64,000 nt of DNA from Paenibacillus oryzae (GTDB lineage Bacteria > Bacillota > Bacilli > Paenibacillales > Paenibacillaceae), in NCBI RefSeq assembly GCF_001675045.1, contig NZ_LYPA01000054.1:181582-245581 (forward strand), written 5' to 3'. The first letter of the stretch is position 1. Every line of letters begins with the position of its first letter. This document shows positions 28,241 to 38,714 of the stretch, one piece after another. The translations under genes and the position numbers were made by a program. The notes beneath the pieces are model-generated. The model did no database searches, was not told the origin of the DNA, and worked only from the letters and a program-made list of their open reading frames with translations.

Positions 28241-28687
28241 GTGATTTCGATCAAAATATCCATCGAAGTAATAGACAAAACAGAAGAAGAGGAGATTCGA
28301 ATCAGGTGTCACCAGGCAGGCGAAGAAATAGACAGGCTTGTACATACAATCAAAACTGAAACGCTCATTCTACTTGGTTATCAGGAGGATCAAATCAGCC
28401 GTATCAAGCTTTCCGATATTTATTATTTTGAAGCGGTTGACGGAAAGGTATTTGCCTATGGCAAAAGCAGCGTATATGAAGTTAAACAAAAGCTTTACGA
28501 GCTGGAGGAGCTTTGCAAAGGAAAACATTGTTTTCGCGCCTCCAAGTCAACCATTCTGAATATAGCTAAAATCGAAAGCATCCATCCGTCGATCAGCGGC
28601 CGCTTTCAAGCCTTATTGGATAACGGGGAAAAGGTAGTTATATCGCGGCAGTATGTGCCAACGCTTAAGCATATGCTTGATTTATAA
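28241..28687 (+). CDS. LytTR-domain transcriptional regulator
   Basis: 148 residues from GTG 28241. The second half is a LytTR DNA-binding domain (ISRIKLSDIYYFEAVDGKVFAYG and FRASKSTILNIAKI). Small stand-alone LytTR proteins of this type are encoded just before a DUF3021 membrane protein, exactly as here, and usually control their own operon. The start is unusual: GTG 28241 lies inside the ribosome-binding sequence GAGGGTGAT, and the codon at the proper distance is ATC (28250) followed by AAA, where related proteins in my memory begin Met-Lys. Either the GTG is used without spacing or an ATC start is used. Confidence 0.85.
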   Translation: MISIKISIEVIDKTEEEEIRIRCHQAGEEIDRLVHTIKTETLILLGYQEDQISRIKLSDIYYFEAVDGKVFAYGKSSVYEVKQKLYELEELCKGKHCFRASKSTILNIAKIESIHPSISGRFQALLDNGEKVVISRQYVPTLKHMLDL

Positions 28688-28702
28688 GAAGGGGGAGCTA
28701 GT

Positions 28703-29134
28703 ATGAATGATTCCAAGCGTATAAAAGAAATCGTTAGAGATTTTTTAATCATATTTGCCTCCATCATAATCATTATCGCTGTTTTGCGGCTAATCTTTGA
28801 TCCGGATGAAAGCTTCGAGCTAAGGACGGTTTTTATCATTATGGCATTTTCTTTTGTAGGCGCTTTGACTGGAGTTGTGTTATATCCAACGGAAGCGATT
28901 AGCGAGAACATAATGCGTCTGCGAGTGATTTTACATTTCATTTTTCTGGAGGCCTTATTACTATCTCTGGCGGTCCTGTTGAAGCTTGTAAACGGTCTTT
29001 TCAGCATATTGGTATTGGCTTTGCAAATTGCCGCAGCCTACGTTATCGTTCGCCTGCTGGCGTATAAAAATGACCAAAAAGAAGCTCAAAGGATCAATGA
29101 ACGACTAAAAGCATTAAAAAAAGAAGAAGTTTAA
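28703..29134 (+). CDS. DUF3021-family membrane protein
   Basis: 143 residues with four predicted membrane helices (about 12-33, 41-60, 73-93 and 95-117) and a charged C-terminal tail. It follows the LytTR gene by 15 bp with GAAGGGGGAG before its ATG. LytTR-DUF3021 pairs are widespread in Firmicutes, where the membrane protein is thought to hold back or sense for the LytTR regulator. The signal is not known. Confidence 0.82.
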   Translation: MNDSKRIKEIVRDFLIIFASIIIIIAVLRLIFDPDESFELRTVFIIMAFSFVGALTGVVLYPTEAISENIMRLRVILHFIFLEALLLSLAVLLKLVNGLFSILVLALQIAAAYVIVRLLAYKNDQKEAQRINERLKALKKEEV

Positions 29135-29243
29135 ATACAACTTATCGGCTCTCAGCTACAGCTTATCGTTTATCCATATACACCTGCTCTGCCATTGATT
29201 ATGATGAGCTCATAAAAAGATGGCGAAGGAGCGGGAAAATCAT

Positions 29244-30581
29244 ATGGAGATGATAGTACTTGTTGTTGCATTGGCCCTCGAGCTGGTGATTGCCCTTTAT
29301 TCCATGGTAACCAAGCAAAGACAAAGCAAGCTGAAGAGCTGGACGAGAATAGCGATGTTTATAGGATTCTTGTTGCTGATTTTGGTGAAATATGTAGACT
29401 GGAGCTACACCTGGCTGCTGTTTGCAGGTTTGCTCGTTATTTTAGCGGCTAAGGAAATGGTTATCCTCTTGCGCAAGCCCAAACCCAATCTCAATTCCAC
29501 TCCGCGTTACAAGGCTTTTCCTACGATATGGAAATCTCTTTTATTGGCATTGACTGTAGTTATTACCCTTATTCCGGCTATCCTTTTTCCGCAGCATAGG
29601 CTTCCGCAAGTAACGGGGCCGTATCCAGTTGCAACCGCCACACACAGCTATGTAGACAAAAATCGTATTGAGGCATTTACGGATCAGGGAGAAAAGCGGT
29701 TTGTTAACGTGGAATTCTGGTATCCAGAGCAGGCTGAAGGCACCTATCCTTTGCTTGTTTTCTCTCATGGGGCATATGGGATCAAAAGCAGCAATGCTTC
29801 TACCTTTACAGAGCTTGCGAGCCACGGTTATGTCGTTGCTTCGATTGACCATCCCTATCATTCGTTTTATACCGTTTCCGGGGATGGAAAGGTCGTGACG
29901 GTTGATTCTGGTTATATGAAAGAAGTGAATAATGCAAATAAAGAAGGGATTTATTCCCTTGGCGATATTTTTGAGCTTTTTCAAAAATGGATGAAAGTGC
30001 GAACGGACGATATGGATTTTGTTATAGATACGGTTCTGGAGCAAGCCGGGCAAAAAAACGACTCCGAGCAAAAAAGAGACTCTGTTTATGAACGTATCGA
30101 TACACAAAAAATAGGAGTGTTTGGCCACTCCATGGGGGGATCGGCAAGCGTAGCGCTGAGCAGGGAACGCGATGATATTGACGCCGTAGTCAATATAGAT
30201 GCTCCGTTTTTTAGCGAGCTTAAGTATGATAAAGCTACAGATGAATTAACTGCCAAATCCGAAGCTTACACCATTTCGCTCCTTAACCTTTATTCTGACG
30301 ACGTGTGGATACAGCTTGATAGCAGTCCAGTGTATGCAGCAAACCAGCTTTCAAATGAAGCGTTTAAAGGGGCATACACCGTTCATTTTAAAGGCGCGAA
30401 GCATTTGAGCTTAACTGATCTGCCTTTATTTTCGCCTATATTGGCAAACCTGCTGCAAGGAGGCAGAAAAGCCAGTATCGATAAATATTACGCGATTGAA
30501 ACGCAGAATGAACTTATCCTCCGTTTTTTTGACCATGCCCTAAAAAATCAAGGTTCGTTTACTCCAAAAGCGGTCTATTAA
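29244..30581 (+). CDS. Membrane-anchored alpha/beta-hydrolase (platelet-activating-factor acetylhydrolase-like)
   Basis: 445 residues from ATG 29244, chosen because AAGGAG lies 12 bases upstream; ATG 29220 has no site. The first 125 residues hold about four membrane helices. The rest is an alpha/beta-hydrolase with the oxyanion segment FSHGAYG, the nucleophile elbow FGHSMGGS, an Asp in VVNIDAPF and a His in GAKHLSLTD. The layout resembles PAF-acetylhydrolase isoform II-like and dienelactone-hydrolase-like proteins of Bacilli. The catalytic part probably faces the outside. Substrate unknown. Confidence 0.75.
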   Translation: MEMIVLVVALALELVIALYSMVTKQRQSKLKSWTRIAMFIGFLLLILVKYVDWSYTWLLFAGLLVILAAKEMVILLRKPKPNLNSTPRYKAFPTIWKSLLLALTVVITLIPAILFPQHRLPQVTGPYPVATATHSYVDKNRIEAFTDQGEKRFVNVEFWYPEQAEGTYPLLVFSHGAYGIKSSNASTFTELASHGYVVASIDHPYHSFYTVSGDGKVVTVDSGYMKEVNNANKEGIYSLGDIFELFQKWMKVRTDDMDFVIDTVLEQAGQKNDSEQKRDSVYERIDTQKIGVFGHSMGGSASVALSRERDDIDAVVNIDAPFFSELKYDKATDELTAKSEAYTISLLNLYSDDVWIQLDSSPVYAANQLSNEAFKGAYTVHFKGAKHLSLTDLPLFSPILANLLQGGRKASIDKYYAIETQNELILRFFDHALKNQGSFTPKAVY

Positions 30582-30628
30582 TTATCCGCAATAAAGGATG
30601 GATATCGTTTTATTACTTTGAAACAAAT

Positions 30629-30658
30629 GGAACTTTTTTTGACCTTTTCCCGTCTAAT
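30629..30658 (+). promoter_or_regulatory. Probable ECF-sigma promoter, copy 1
   Basis: TGGAAC, a T-rich spacer and GTCTAAT, with 18 bp between GGAAC and GTCT. The same arrangement with the same spacing, and ATTACTTTGAA further upstream, occurs before the lipoprotein gene at 44916. GGAAC/GTC elements suit extracytoplasmic-function sigma factors better than sigma A. Confidence 0.6.
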
Positions 30659-30727
30659 AAGCAGGCTGAGTGACAGGCTTTTGTCATTTAATCTATCTTA
30701 ACTTTTCTCTAGGGAAGGTGATTTTTA

Positions 30728-31348
30728 ATGCGAAGTTTATTTTGTCTCAGTATCCTTATTAGTTTGTTTGTAACCGGCTGTAGTCAGGGTCCCTCAACTA
30801 ACCCATTGTCAGAGCTCATTATAAATGAGAGCGTTCTATATCCGGAGAATGAACCTCCTTTTATTAAAATCAAAAGGGAAGGTAAATGGGAGGAAATCAG
30901 TAAGATAGATGATTACCCGTCTAAACCGGAAATCAATGCTGACAAAACAAAGCTTGCATTTATTTCTCCTTACGAATTTGAAATGGCCGGAGACGTATGG
31001 CTGTATGACGCATTAAAAGATGAAAACAGGAAAATATTCAGTCATGATCAAGCCGGAGAAGGCAGCTCTGCCAGCTATATCCATTGGGTTGATAACGAAC
31101 ACATGGTTATCTTGATTGGATATACAATTGGAACAATTTCATCAAACCATACCCTTTATTTATTAAATATTGAAGACAATAAACTCCAGCAGCTATTACA
31201 AGTTGAAAATAGTCAAGATATACGCAATGTAAAGATAAACAATGATAAAACCATTTCGTTTGATATTGCAACTTATAATGAAGAGAGTACAGAATATCAT
31301 TCAGAAGGCAGGACGTTGGATTTTAGGGATTTCATTGCAAACGAATAA
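30728..31348 (+). CDS. Lipoprotein with a beta-propeller-like sensor domain
   Basis: 206 residues from ATG 30728 with GGAAGGTG upstream. Signal peptide with lipobox VTGC (Cys 18). The mature part shows repeated strands such as KLAFISPYEFEMAGDVWLYD and HTLYLLNIEDNKLQQL that resemble one or two blades of a TolB/DPP-like propeller; it is similar to proteins annotated as DUF4652, from memory. Its promoter looks like an ECF-sigma promoter shared with another lipoprotein 14 kb away, suggesting both answer one envelope signal. It ends close to the decayed rml genes. Confidence 0.65.
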   Translation: MRSLFCLSILISLFVTGCSQGPSTNPLSELIINESVLYPENEPPFIKIKREGKWEEISKIDDYPSKPEINADKTKLAFISPYEFEMAGDVWLYDALKDENRKIFSHDQAGEGSSASYIHWVDNEHMVILIGYTIGTISSNHTLYLLNIEDNKLQQLLQVENSQDIRNVKINNDKTISFDIATYNEESTEYHSEGRTLDFRDFIANE

Positions 31349-31417
31349 AGAAGTGATTTCTGGCAAGCGCAGTTATCAGTTATCCCAGGGACTGAAAGTC
31401 GCATTGTGAAATGAAAT

Positions 31418-32274
<857 letters not shown>

Positions 32275-32489
32275 CGATCGAAGTCTCCTTTTTTTGTTGA
32301 TCAGGCGTTCTCGGGATTCCACAGCAATCAAACGGATTCGATTATATAAAATATATTGAGCGTCATTATAAATATGCTTAGGCAGCCCTTTTTTTCAGTA
32401 AGGGTTAATCATAGTCAATTAGTAGCATATGCTTAAAGTGAATAAATAGATGCCTTCAAAAATGATCAGGGATAGCAGGAGGGGAATGG

Positions 32490-33233
32490 ATGAAAGGAAT
32501 TATTCTGGCGGGCGGTACTGGTTCTCGTCTTTTTCCTTTAACTAAAGTGACCAATAAGCATTTGCTTCCAGTTGGGAAATATCCGATGATTTTTCATTCG
32601 GTAGCGAAGCTGAAGCAAGCGGGCATTAAAGATATTCTAATTATTACAGGAAAAGAGCATATGGGTGATGTTGTTAATCTTCTTGGCAGCGGACATGACT
32701 TGAATCTGACGTTTACTTATAAGGTGCAAGATGAAGCTGGCGGTATCGCACAGGCGCTTGGATTAGCAGAACAGTTTGTAAATGAAGAGCCTATGGTGGT
32801 GATATTGGGCGATAATGTATTTGAAGACAATCTCTCTCTTTTTGTTGAGAACTTTCGTAGTCAAGGGAGCGGTGCAAAAGTATTGATTCGTGAGGTGCTA
32901 TGTCCACACCGTTACGGAGTTCCCAATTTACAAGGTGAAAAAATCATTTCTATCGAAGAAAAACCTAAAATACCCAAAACAAATTATGCGGTAACCGGAA
33001 TCTACATGTACGACAGACGAGTTTTTGACATTATCCGTACATTAAAGCCTTCTTTGCGTAATGAACTGGAAATAACGGATGTGAACAATGTTTATATCGC
33101 CTCTGATGAATTAACGTATGATATTTTATCTGGTTGGTGGACGGATGCGGGGACGTATGATTCCCTCTTACAAGCTAATGAAATGGCAAAGGATGTACAT
33201 CTTGGGGAAGAATTTGGCAGGCTTAAATTGTAG
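32490..33233 (+). CDS. RmlA-like sugar-1-phosphate nucleotidyltransferase
   Basis: 247 residues from ATG 32490 (AGGAGGGG 5-12 bases upstream). The N-terminal LAGGTGSRLFPLT is the nucleotide-binding loop; GDNVFED is the metal/substrate loop, followed by EEKP and the GWWTDAGT end. These mark the glucose-1-phosphate thymidylyltransferase family, in the short form of about 245 residues that lacks the C-terminal extension of RmlA. It diverges from the broken rmlC-B-D genes and is intact, so it either feeds another dTDP-sugar pathway or is left over. Ends in a terminator shared with the convergent glycosyltransferase gene. Confidence 0.85.
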   Translation: MKGIILAGGTGSRLFPLTKVTNKHLLPVGKYPMIFHSVAKLKQAGIKDILIITGKEHMGDVVNLLGSGHDLNLTFTYKVQDEAGGIAQALGLAEQFVNEEPMVVILGDNVFEDNLSLFVENFRSQGSGAKVLIREVLCPHRYGVPNLQGEKIISIEEKPKIPKTNYAVTGIYMYDRRVFDIIRTLKPSLRNELEITDVNNVYIASDELTYDILSGWWTDAGTYDSLLQANEMAKDVHLGEEFGRLKL

Positions 33234-33249
33234 GTATCCCCCTTAAGAT

Positions 33250-33290
33250 GAAAATGCCACCTGACCTTTAATGGATCGGGTGGTATTTTC
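33250..33290. terminator. Bidirectional hairpin terminator
   Basis: GAAAATGCCACC and GGTGGTATTTTC (one wobble) form a 12-bp stem with A/T-rich outer ends, between the convergent nucleotidyltransferase and glycosyltransferase genes. Confidence 0.75.
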
Positions 33291-33300
33291 AGTGAGATCG

Positions 33301-34791
33301 TTAGCCCTTTCCGGCTTCAACAGAAATGGTGCGAATTTCATTCAGAACCCGCTCATAGTAAGGTTCATCATGATAATGCTCGGTGAAAATCTCCTCGAAT
33401 CGAGATGTATCTGTTTTATAACGATTTGCCATAATTCCTCTGTACCAAGGAAGGATAAACTGGAATAACGATCGACTTTTTTCTGCGCGAATATCGTCTT
33501 CGGTCAGGCCTTTTCCAATAAAAAAACGCAAGATGGATTGGTAGCTTCGAAAGACCACCTCGCCAAAATTGTAACCGCTGGGCTGATTCCCGCCATAATA
33601 GAAAATACTTTGATTGACAACACAAAATTTGGGGTTTTTCGATAAAATGGCATATTGCAGGTACGTCTGATTAAAGGACGACTCAATAAACCGGGTAGGC
33701 TCCTCAACCTGTTCCAAATCTTCTTTTCGCAAAATCATCCCGGAAATAAATGTGGACATGATAGTTGATGCTTGGAGAAAGGCTTGCATGCCTTCGGCCG
33801 TATATACACGCCTGTCATTATTATGAACATGAATATGGATAATCCCGCATTCACGATGATTGTTCACGATTTCGATGAGCGGCATAAGTGTACCCTCTAC
33901 GAAGTAGTCGTCATCTCCTTGCAATTTGATGAATGACCCTTGTGCTCGGCTCATTATTTGATAGATATTGCGGTCTGCCCCTATATTTTCGTCATTACGA
34001 AAATATTTCAGACAGGAATAACGAGCGGCGTATCGGTTAACAACCTCCGGCGTGTCGTCAGTAGAAGCATTATCGGATACTAGCACTTCGACTGAAGAAT
34101 CATCTGTCAATTGGGTCAGGATGGCGCTTAAGCAGCGGTCAAGATTGGAAGAACGGTTATAGGTCGGAATACATATGGACAATAGCGGGGGAGCTTGTTG
34201 CGGCTTTACTAGCGGAGCGGGACTATTTTCTTTGCTGCTTACGTTTACCCATTGCTCTAGCGCCGCATCGTAAGTTTGCACAATTGTTGCCGGAGAACCA
34301 CTAACCACACAACGCTCGGGAATGTCTTGCTCAATCACGCTGCCTGGTCGTATGATGCTCCCTCTTCCAATGTGAATGTTTCCAATAATAACGGAACCTG
34401 CACCAATTGAAACGTCTTCACCGATAAATACCTCGCCGGAGGTGTAAGCAAGCCCTTGCGCTGATACCGGCTTGCCAACACTTCGATATTCATGATCTGT
34501 ATCCGAAATATACACATTAGGGCCAACGATCACGTTCCGTTCTAGTTCGATCCGGTTCAGGGCGGACACAATGAAGCCATAATCACACTTGCAGCCGTCG
34601 CCGATTATGACTTTGGGGATATGGCCCGAGCCGGGAGCAATAATGTTTAACCAATAAGGCGCTTGAATGGTTACCCCGCTGCCAATCGATATTTCCTGTT
34701 GGTTGTGAAACTGGCCGCCTGCATCCAGAAAGGAATCCTCGCCATATCTATAAAAGGTGGATGCTGTTTGCGGGTCAATGGATAACGACAT
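33301..34791 (-). CDS. Fusion of hexapeptide acyltransferase and family-2 glycosyltransferase, copy 1
   Basis: 496 residues from ATG 34791 (AAAGGAG 8 bases upstream; the frame runs further to 34920 inside the neighbour). The first 175 residues form a left-handed beta-helix of hexapeptide repeats (IGSGV, IGDGC, IGEDVSIGAGSVIIGNIHIG) with VSGSPA near its end, as in sugar O-acetyltransferases. Residues about 205-330 are a GT-A glycosyltransferase: LLSICIPTYNRSSNLDRCL, SDNASTDDTPEV and the metal-binding QGDDDYF. The C-terminal 150 residues are unnamed. A soluble protein that could both transfer and acetylate a sugar on a surface glycan. It follows its paralogue by 19 bp, same strand. Confidence 0.85.
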   Translation of the reverse strand: MSLSIDPQTASTFYRYGEDSFLDAGGQFHNQQEISIGSGVTIQAPYWLNIIAPGSGHIPKVIIGDGCKCDYGFIVSALNRIELERNVIVGPNVYISDTDHEYRSVGKPVSAQGLAYTSGEVFIGEDVSIGAGSVIIGNIHIGRGSIIRPGSVIEQDIPERCVVSGSPATIVQTYDAALEQWVNVSSKENSPAPLVKPQQAPPLLSICIPTYNRSSNLDRCLSAILTQLTDDSSVEVLVSDNASTDDTPEVVNRYAARYSCLKYFRNDENIGADRNIYQIMSRAQGSFIKLQGDDDYFVEGTLMPLIEIVNNHRECGIIHIHVHNNDRRVYTAEGMQAFLQASTIMSTFISGMILRKEDLEQVEEPTRFIESSFNQTYLQYAILSKNPKFCVVNQSIFYYGGNQPSGYNFGEVVFRSYQSILRFFIGKGLTEDDIRAEKSRSLFQFILPWYRGIMANRYKTDTSRFEEIFTEHYHDEPYYERVLNEIRTISVEAGKG

Positions 34792-34810
34792 ATTAGTTCT
34801 CCTTTCGATA

Positions 34811-36295
34811 CTATGGCTGGGAATTTCGAACGGAGGCGATGATGGCCAAAGCATCTTCATAATAAGGTTCGTCTCTATAAAGCTCTGAATAAATTTCTTC
34901 AAATCTGTCAGTGTCCGCAATCATTTTTGTCGTGATAATCTGCCTGAACCAAGGAATGGCATAGTTATAGAGCGTTCGTTTTTTTTCCTTAAGAAAGTCA
35001 TCCATCGTTAACCCTCTGCCTACAAAATGCTGCAAGATCGACTGATAGCTACGGAGAACCACCTCTCCAAAATTGTAAGCATCAGAAGAAATACCGGCGT
35101 AGGTAAACATACAGCTGTTCATAACGCAGAATCGCGGATTATTCTCCATAATGGCGTATTGGAGGTAGAGTTGATTGAACGAAGACTGGAGAAATAAATC
35201 AGGTGTTTTAATCTTCTCAAGCTCATCTCGCCTCAAAATGGTGGAGGTGATGAAGGTTGCGTAAATAGATGTTGCTTCAAGGTAAGCGCTCATTCCTTCC
35301 CCGGTCCAAATTCTCCCATCCCCGTTTCTTACGTAAATATGAATAACCCCGCAATCTCCATGGCTATGCACAACATTAAGCAAAGGATACAGTGTGCCTT
35401 CAACATAGAAATCATCATCGCCTTGTATTTTTACAAATTTGCCCCGCGCAAGCTTCATGACCTGGAAGATGTTCGGGTCGGCGCCGATATTTTTGGCGTT
35501 GCGGATATACTTCATATTAGAGTAGCGAGCAGCATAACGCTGGGCGATTTCGGGTGTTGCATCCGTTGATGCATTGTCAGAAACGATGACCTCAAACAGT
35601 TCATTATTCCCAATCTGTGAGTAGATCGAATCCAGACAATGCTCCAGATGATTCGCGCGATTATAGGTCGGAATGCAAATCGACAGCAAAGGATTTAGAC
35701 GGCGAGCGCTTAGCAGCTCAGCGGCTTGCTCCGGGCTCGATACATCGATCCAACTAGATGAAGACGGCTCGTAAATTTGAACGATTTTCGCAGGACATCC
35801 CGATACGGCGCAATAATCAGGGACATGACTTAAAACAACGCTGTTCGCTTTTACTATGCTGCCGTTGCCGATACGTACATTGCCTTGAATAATGGCGTTT
35901 GCGCCAATCCAGGCGCCTTCCCCAATAACTACCTGGCCGCCAGCCTCTCCCGCGTTTATGCCCGGAATGAACTCATCCCGAATGAGATCAAGCTTAAGGT
36001 CCACCTCGTCACTAATGCACACATGAGGTCCGATCAAGACGTTGCGTTCCAATCTGACTCTGTTTTTTGCCTTTATCCTCAGTCCAAGATTGATTTGACA
36101 GCCATCGTCGACACTAATTACAGGTGGCTCCTTAACGCTTGGCATAACATCAAACTGATAGGGAGAGCGCATGAATACACCATTTCCAATCGCTATTTGC
36201 TCTGGGGAATTGAAGTAACCGCCGCTTTGAATATAGGTGTCTCTCCCAAATTGCTGAAACCGGGCAGCCAGCTCCGGTGTGATAAATAAAGTCAA
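34811..36295 (-). CDS. Fusion of hexapeptide acyltransferase and family-2 glycosyltransferase, copy 2
   Basis: 494 residues from TTG 36295, supported by AAGGAGGT 8 bases upstream; no ATG fits. Same order as the downstream paralogue: hexapeptide beta-helix (about 35-175: IGNGVF, IGEGAWIGANAIIQGNVRIG, VSGCPA), then GT-A domain (about 200-330: LLSICIPTYNRANHLEHCL, SDNASTDATPEI, QGDDDFY) and a similar C-terminal region (YNFGEVVLRSYQSIL). Extensive identity over the whole length shows a tandem duplication. In the same direction, the aldo/keto reductase lies immediately upstream, with 21 bp between the genes. Confidence 0.85.
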   Translation of the reverse strand: MTLFITPELAARFQQFGRDTYIQSGGYFNSPEQIAIGNGVFMRSPYQFDVMPSVKEPPVISVDDGCQINLGLRIKAKNRVRLERNVLIGPHVCISDEVDLKLDLIRDEFIPGINAGEAGGQVVIGEGAWIGANAIIQGNVRIGNGSIVKANSVVLSHVPDYCAVSGCPAKIVQIYEPSSSSWIDVSSPEQAAELLSARRLNPLLSICIPTYNRANHLEHCLDSIYSQIGNNELFEVIVSDNASTDATPEIAQRYAARYSNMKYIRNAKNIGADPNIFQVMKLARGKFVKIQGDDDFYVEGTLYPLLNVVHSHGDCGVIHIYVRNGDGRIWTGEGMSAYLEATSIYATFITSTILRRDELEKIKTPDLFLQSSFNQLYLQYAIMENNPRFCVMNSCMFTYAGISSDAYNFGEVVLRSYQSILQHFVGRGLTMDDFLKEKKRTLYNYAIPWFRQIITTKMIADTDRFEEIYSELYRDEPYYEDALAIIASVRNSQP

Positions 36296-36316
36296 GGTAC
36301 AACCTCCTTTTTATAG

Positions 36317-37153
36317 TTAAAAGCTATCAGGGTCAGCACCGAATCTTCGATTTTGATTGAGGGCGTCAATGGATGTCATTTCTTCCACAGAAAGCTCAAA
36401 ATCAAAAATATTTGTGTTTTCTATGATCCGCTGCTTGGTGACCGATTTCGGTATGCTCACCACATGATTTTGCAGATGCCAACGAAGGATGATTTGGGCA
36501 GGAGATTTTACATGCCGTTCAGCTAGCTCAATTAATAGGCGATGCTCCAAAAATTGCCCTCGCATGAGCGGACTCCAGGCCTCAATCTGAATACCTCTAT
36601 TCTGGCAAAACGCCAAAAGCGGCTTTTGAGTCATCAGCGGATGAAGCTCCACCTGATTCACCGCGGGGGTAATGCCACTGAAGGAAGCAAGTTCAGTGAG
36701 ATGATGTTCCTGAAAATTACTAACACCGATCGCTCGAACTTTTCCTTGCTCATGGAGCTCCAGGAAAGCTTCCCATGTTTCTTTATACTTGTCTTTCACC
36801 GGCCAATGAATTAAATACAAATCAAGATAGTCCAGTCCCAGCTTTTGAAGGCTTTTGTGAAATGCATCCACGGTTTGCTTATATCCATGATCCGTATTCC
36901 AAAGCTTGGTCGTTATGAAAAGCTCATCTCTTGGCACGCCGCATTCATTAATGGCTTTCCCCACACCAGCTTCATTATCATAAATAGCCGCCGTATCAAT
37001 ACTCCTATAACCAGATGCAATCGCTGTTTGAACGGCATGAATAACCTCATTCCCGTCTTTGGCTTTCCATACCCCTAACCCCAACCATGGCATTTCAACT
37101 CCATTATTGAGACAGGCTTTATCCAGCATGCTTGTAATCATATGTTGTCCCAT
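36317..37153 (-). CDS. Aldo/keto reductase
   Basis: 278 residues; ATG 37153 touches AGGAAAAAGG, and ATG 37141 (MITSMLDK) is an alternative with wider spacing. The catalytic tetrad is visible: D53, Y58 (SIDTAAIY), K83 (FITTKLWN) and H116 (LIHWPV). The C-terminal SIPKSV segment binds the NADPH phosphate. It reduces carbonyls with NADPH. It heads the operon with the two acyltransferase-glycosyltransferase fusions and diverges from the CDP-sugar operon, so it could supply the ketoreduction step for the branched sugar, but this family is broad and a general detoxifying role is equally possible. Confidence 0.88.
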   Translation of the reverse strand: MGQHMITSMLDKACLNNGVEMPWLGLGVWKAKDGNEVIHAVQTAIASGYRSIDTAAIYDNEAGVGKAINECGVPRDELFITTKLWNTDHGYKQTVDAFHKSLQKLGLDYLDLYLIHWPVKDKYKETWEAFLELHEQGKVRAIGVSNFQEHHLTELASFSGITPAVNQVELHPLMTQKPLLAFCQNRGIQIEAWSPLMRGQFLEHRLLIELAERHVKSPAQIILRWHLQNHVVSIPKSVTKQRIIENTNIFDFELSVEEMTSIDALNQNRRFGADPDSF

Positions 37154-37385
37154 CCTTTTTCCTGATTTCTTTACTAAATATATAGGGCTCAGCGTTAAAT
37201 ATGTTTATGCATCATTTTTTGAAAATGAGCTAACCATTTTTTACCGCGAGCATATAAATAGAGCAATGGGTCAATAAGTCTACGGATTTATCACTAAACT
37301 ACTACAATAGATGCCATCAGATAATTGGGTGGGATGGAAAGTTGTATTTATTTATTAAATTAAGTAAGAGCAGGAGGATTTCATC

Positions 37386-38714
37386 TTGAGGGATATATCC
37401 GAAAAAAATCTTAGAAATCAGATATTAGAGCTATCGGCGGCGTTTTATTCGGAAAAGTGGAATCAGAAAAAATTTCGAGCAGGTGTAGATTATATCCCCG
37501 TCAGCGGGAAGGTGTTTGATCAAGAGGAGGTAGCTTGTTTAATTGATGCATCCCTTGATTTTCAATTGACTGCAGACCGTTATTCCCGCCGGTTCGAAAG
37601 CCAATTTGCCTCATTCATGAATTGCCGGTACGCGATTTTAACAAACTCTGGTTCGAGCGCCAATCTATTGGCCGTCTCGGCGCTTACTTCTCCCCAATTA
37701 GGGGAGCGCAGGCTTCGACCAGGAGATGAGGTCATTACAGTGGCTGCCGGATTTCCCACGACGATTAATCCTATTCTCCAGCACGGATTAGTCCCTGTTT
37801 TCTTAGATGTCGATATCCCGACTTACAATGTGGATACCACCTTGCTGGAAGCTGCTGTTAGTGAAAAAACGAAAGCGATCATTATTGCGCATACACTGGG
37901 CAATTCGTTCCGCGTTGATGAGGTCAAACGAATTGCTGACAAATATGGCCTATGGTTAATTGAAGATACGTGTGATGCGGTAGGTACAATGCATCAAGGG
38001 AAAAGAGTGGGAACTTTCGGTGATTTGGCAACGGTTAGCTTCTACCCCGCGCATCATATCACAATGGGAGAGGGAGGAGCAGTGTTAACCTCTTCGCCAA
38101 GGCTCAAAAAAATAGTGGAATCGTTCCGCGACTGGGGAAGAGATTGCTGGTGCGATCCCGGCAAGGATAATTCATGCGGCAGAAGATTTAAGTGGCAGCT
38201 AGGAGATCTTCCTCAAGGCTATGACCATAAATATACGTACAGCCATATAGGCTACAACTTGAAGGTAACGGACATGCAAGCAGCCGTAGGTGTTGCCCAG
38301 TTAAAGAAATTGGATGGATTTATTGCCAAACGCAAGCAAAATTTCGCCTTTCTGGAGGAAGCGTTAAAGCCGCTGGAGAACCTTCTTATCTTACCTAAGG
38401 CTACGCCCGGAAGCGATCCAAGCTGGTTTGGATTTCCCATTACGGTCAAGGAAAACTCGCCGTTAACACGCAATGAGCTTGTGCAGGCGCTGGAACAACA
38501 CCTCGTGGGTACCCGGTTATTATTCGCGGGAAATGTCCTTCGTCAGCCAGCGTATAAAGACATAACGTGCCGGATTGTCGGGGAGCTGCATAACTCGGAT
38601 CGGATAATGAACCACACTTTTTGGATTGGCGTGTATCCGGGTCTTACGCAGGAAATGTTGAAATATGTAGCAGATGTTTTTCATAAGCTTTTGGGAGGGA
38701 GTGCCTCATCATGA
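37386..38714 (+). CDS. rfbH: CDP-4-keto-6-deoxy-D-glucose 3-dehydrase (E1)
   Basis: 442 residues from TTG 37386 with AGGAGG 8 bases upstream. It is a DegT-fold enzyme in which the PLP lysine is replaced by His (H223 in PAHHIT), the mark of the pyridoxamine-phosphate-dependent 3-dehydrase. Cysteines C196, C254, C256 and C264 have the C-x57-C-x-C-x7-C spacing of the [2Fe-2S] cluster of this enzyme. It removes the C3 hydroxyl of CDP-4-keto-6-deoxyglucose, the step leading to 3,6-dideoxy sugars, with electrons from a separate reductase (RfbI/E3). No rfbI homologue is in this window. First gene of a five-gene operon; overlaps rfbF by four bases. Confidence 0.95.
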   Translation: MRDISEKNLRNQILELSAAFYSEKWNQKKFRAGVDYIPVSGKVFDQEEVACLIDASLDFQLTADRYSRRFESQFASFMNCRYAILTNSGSSANLLAVSALTSPQLGERRLRPGDEVITVAAGFPTTINPILQHGLVPVFLDVDIPTYNVDTTLLEAAVSEKTKAIIIAHTLGNSFRVDEVKRIADKYGLWLIEDTCDAVGTMHQGKRVGTFGDLATVSFYPAHHITMGEGGAVLTSSPRLKKIVESFRDWGRDCWCDPGKDNSCGRRFKWQLGDLPQGYDHKYTYSHIGYNLKVTDMQAAVGVAQLKKLDGFIAKRKQNFAFLEEALKPLENLLILPKATPGSDPSWFGFPITVKENSPLTRNELVQALEQHLVGTRLLFAGNVLRQPAYKDITCRIVGELHNSDRIMNHTFWIGVYPGLTQEMLKYVADVFHKLLGGSASS

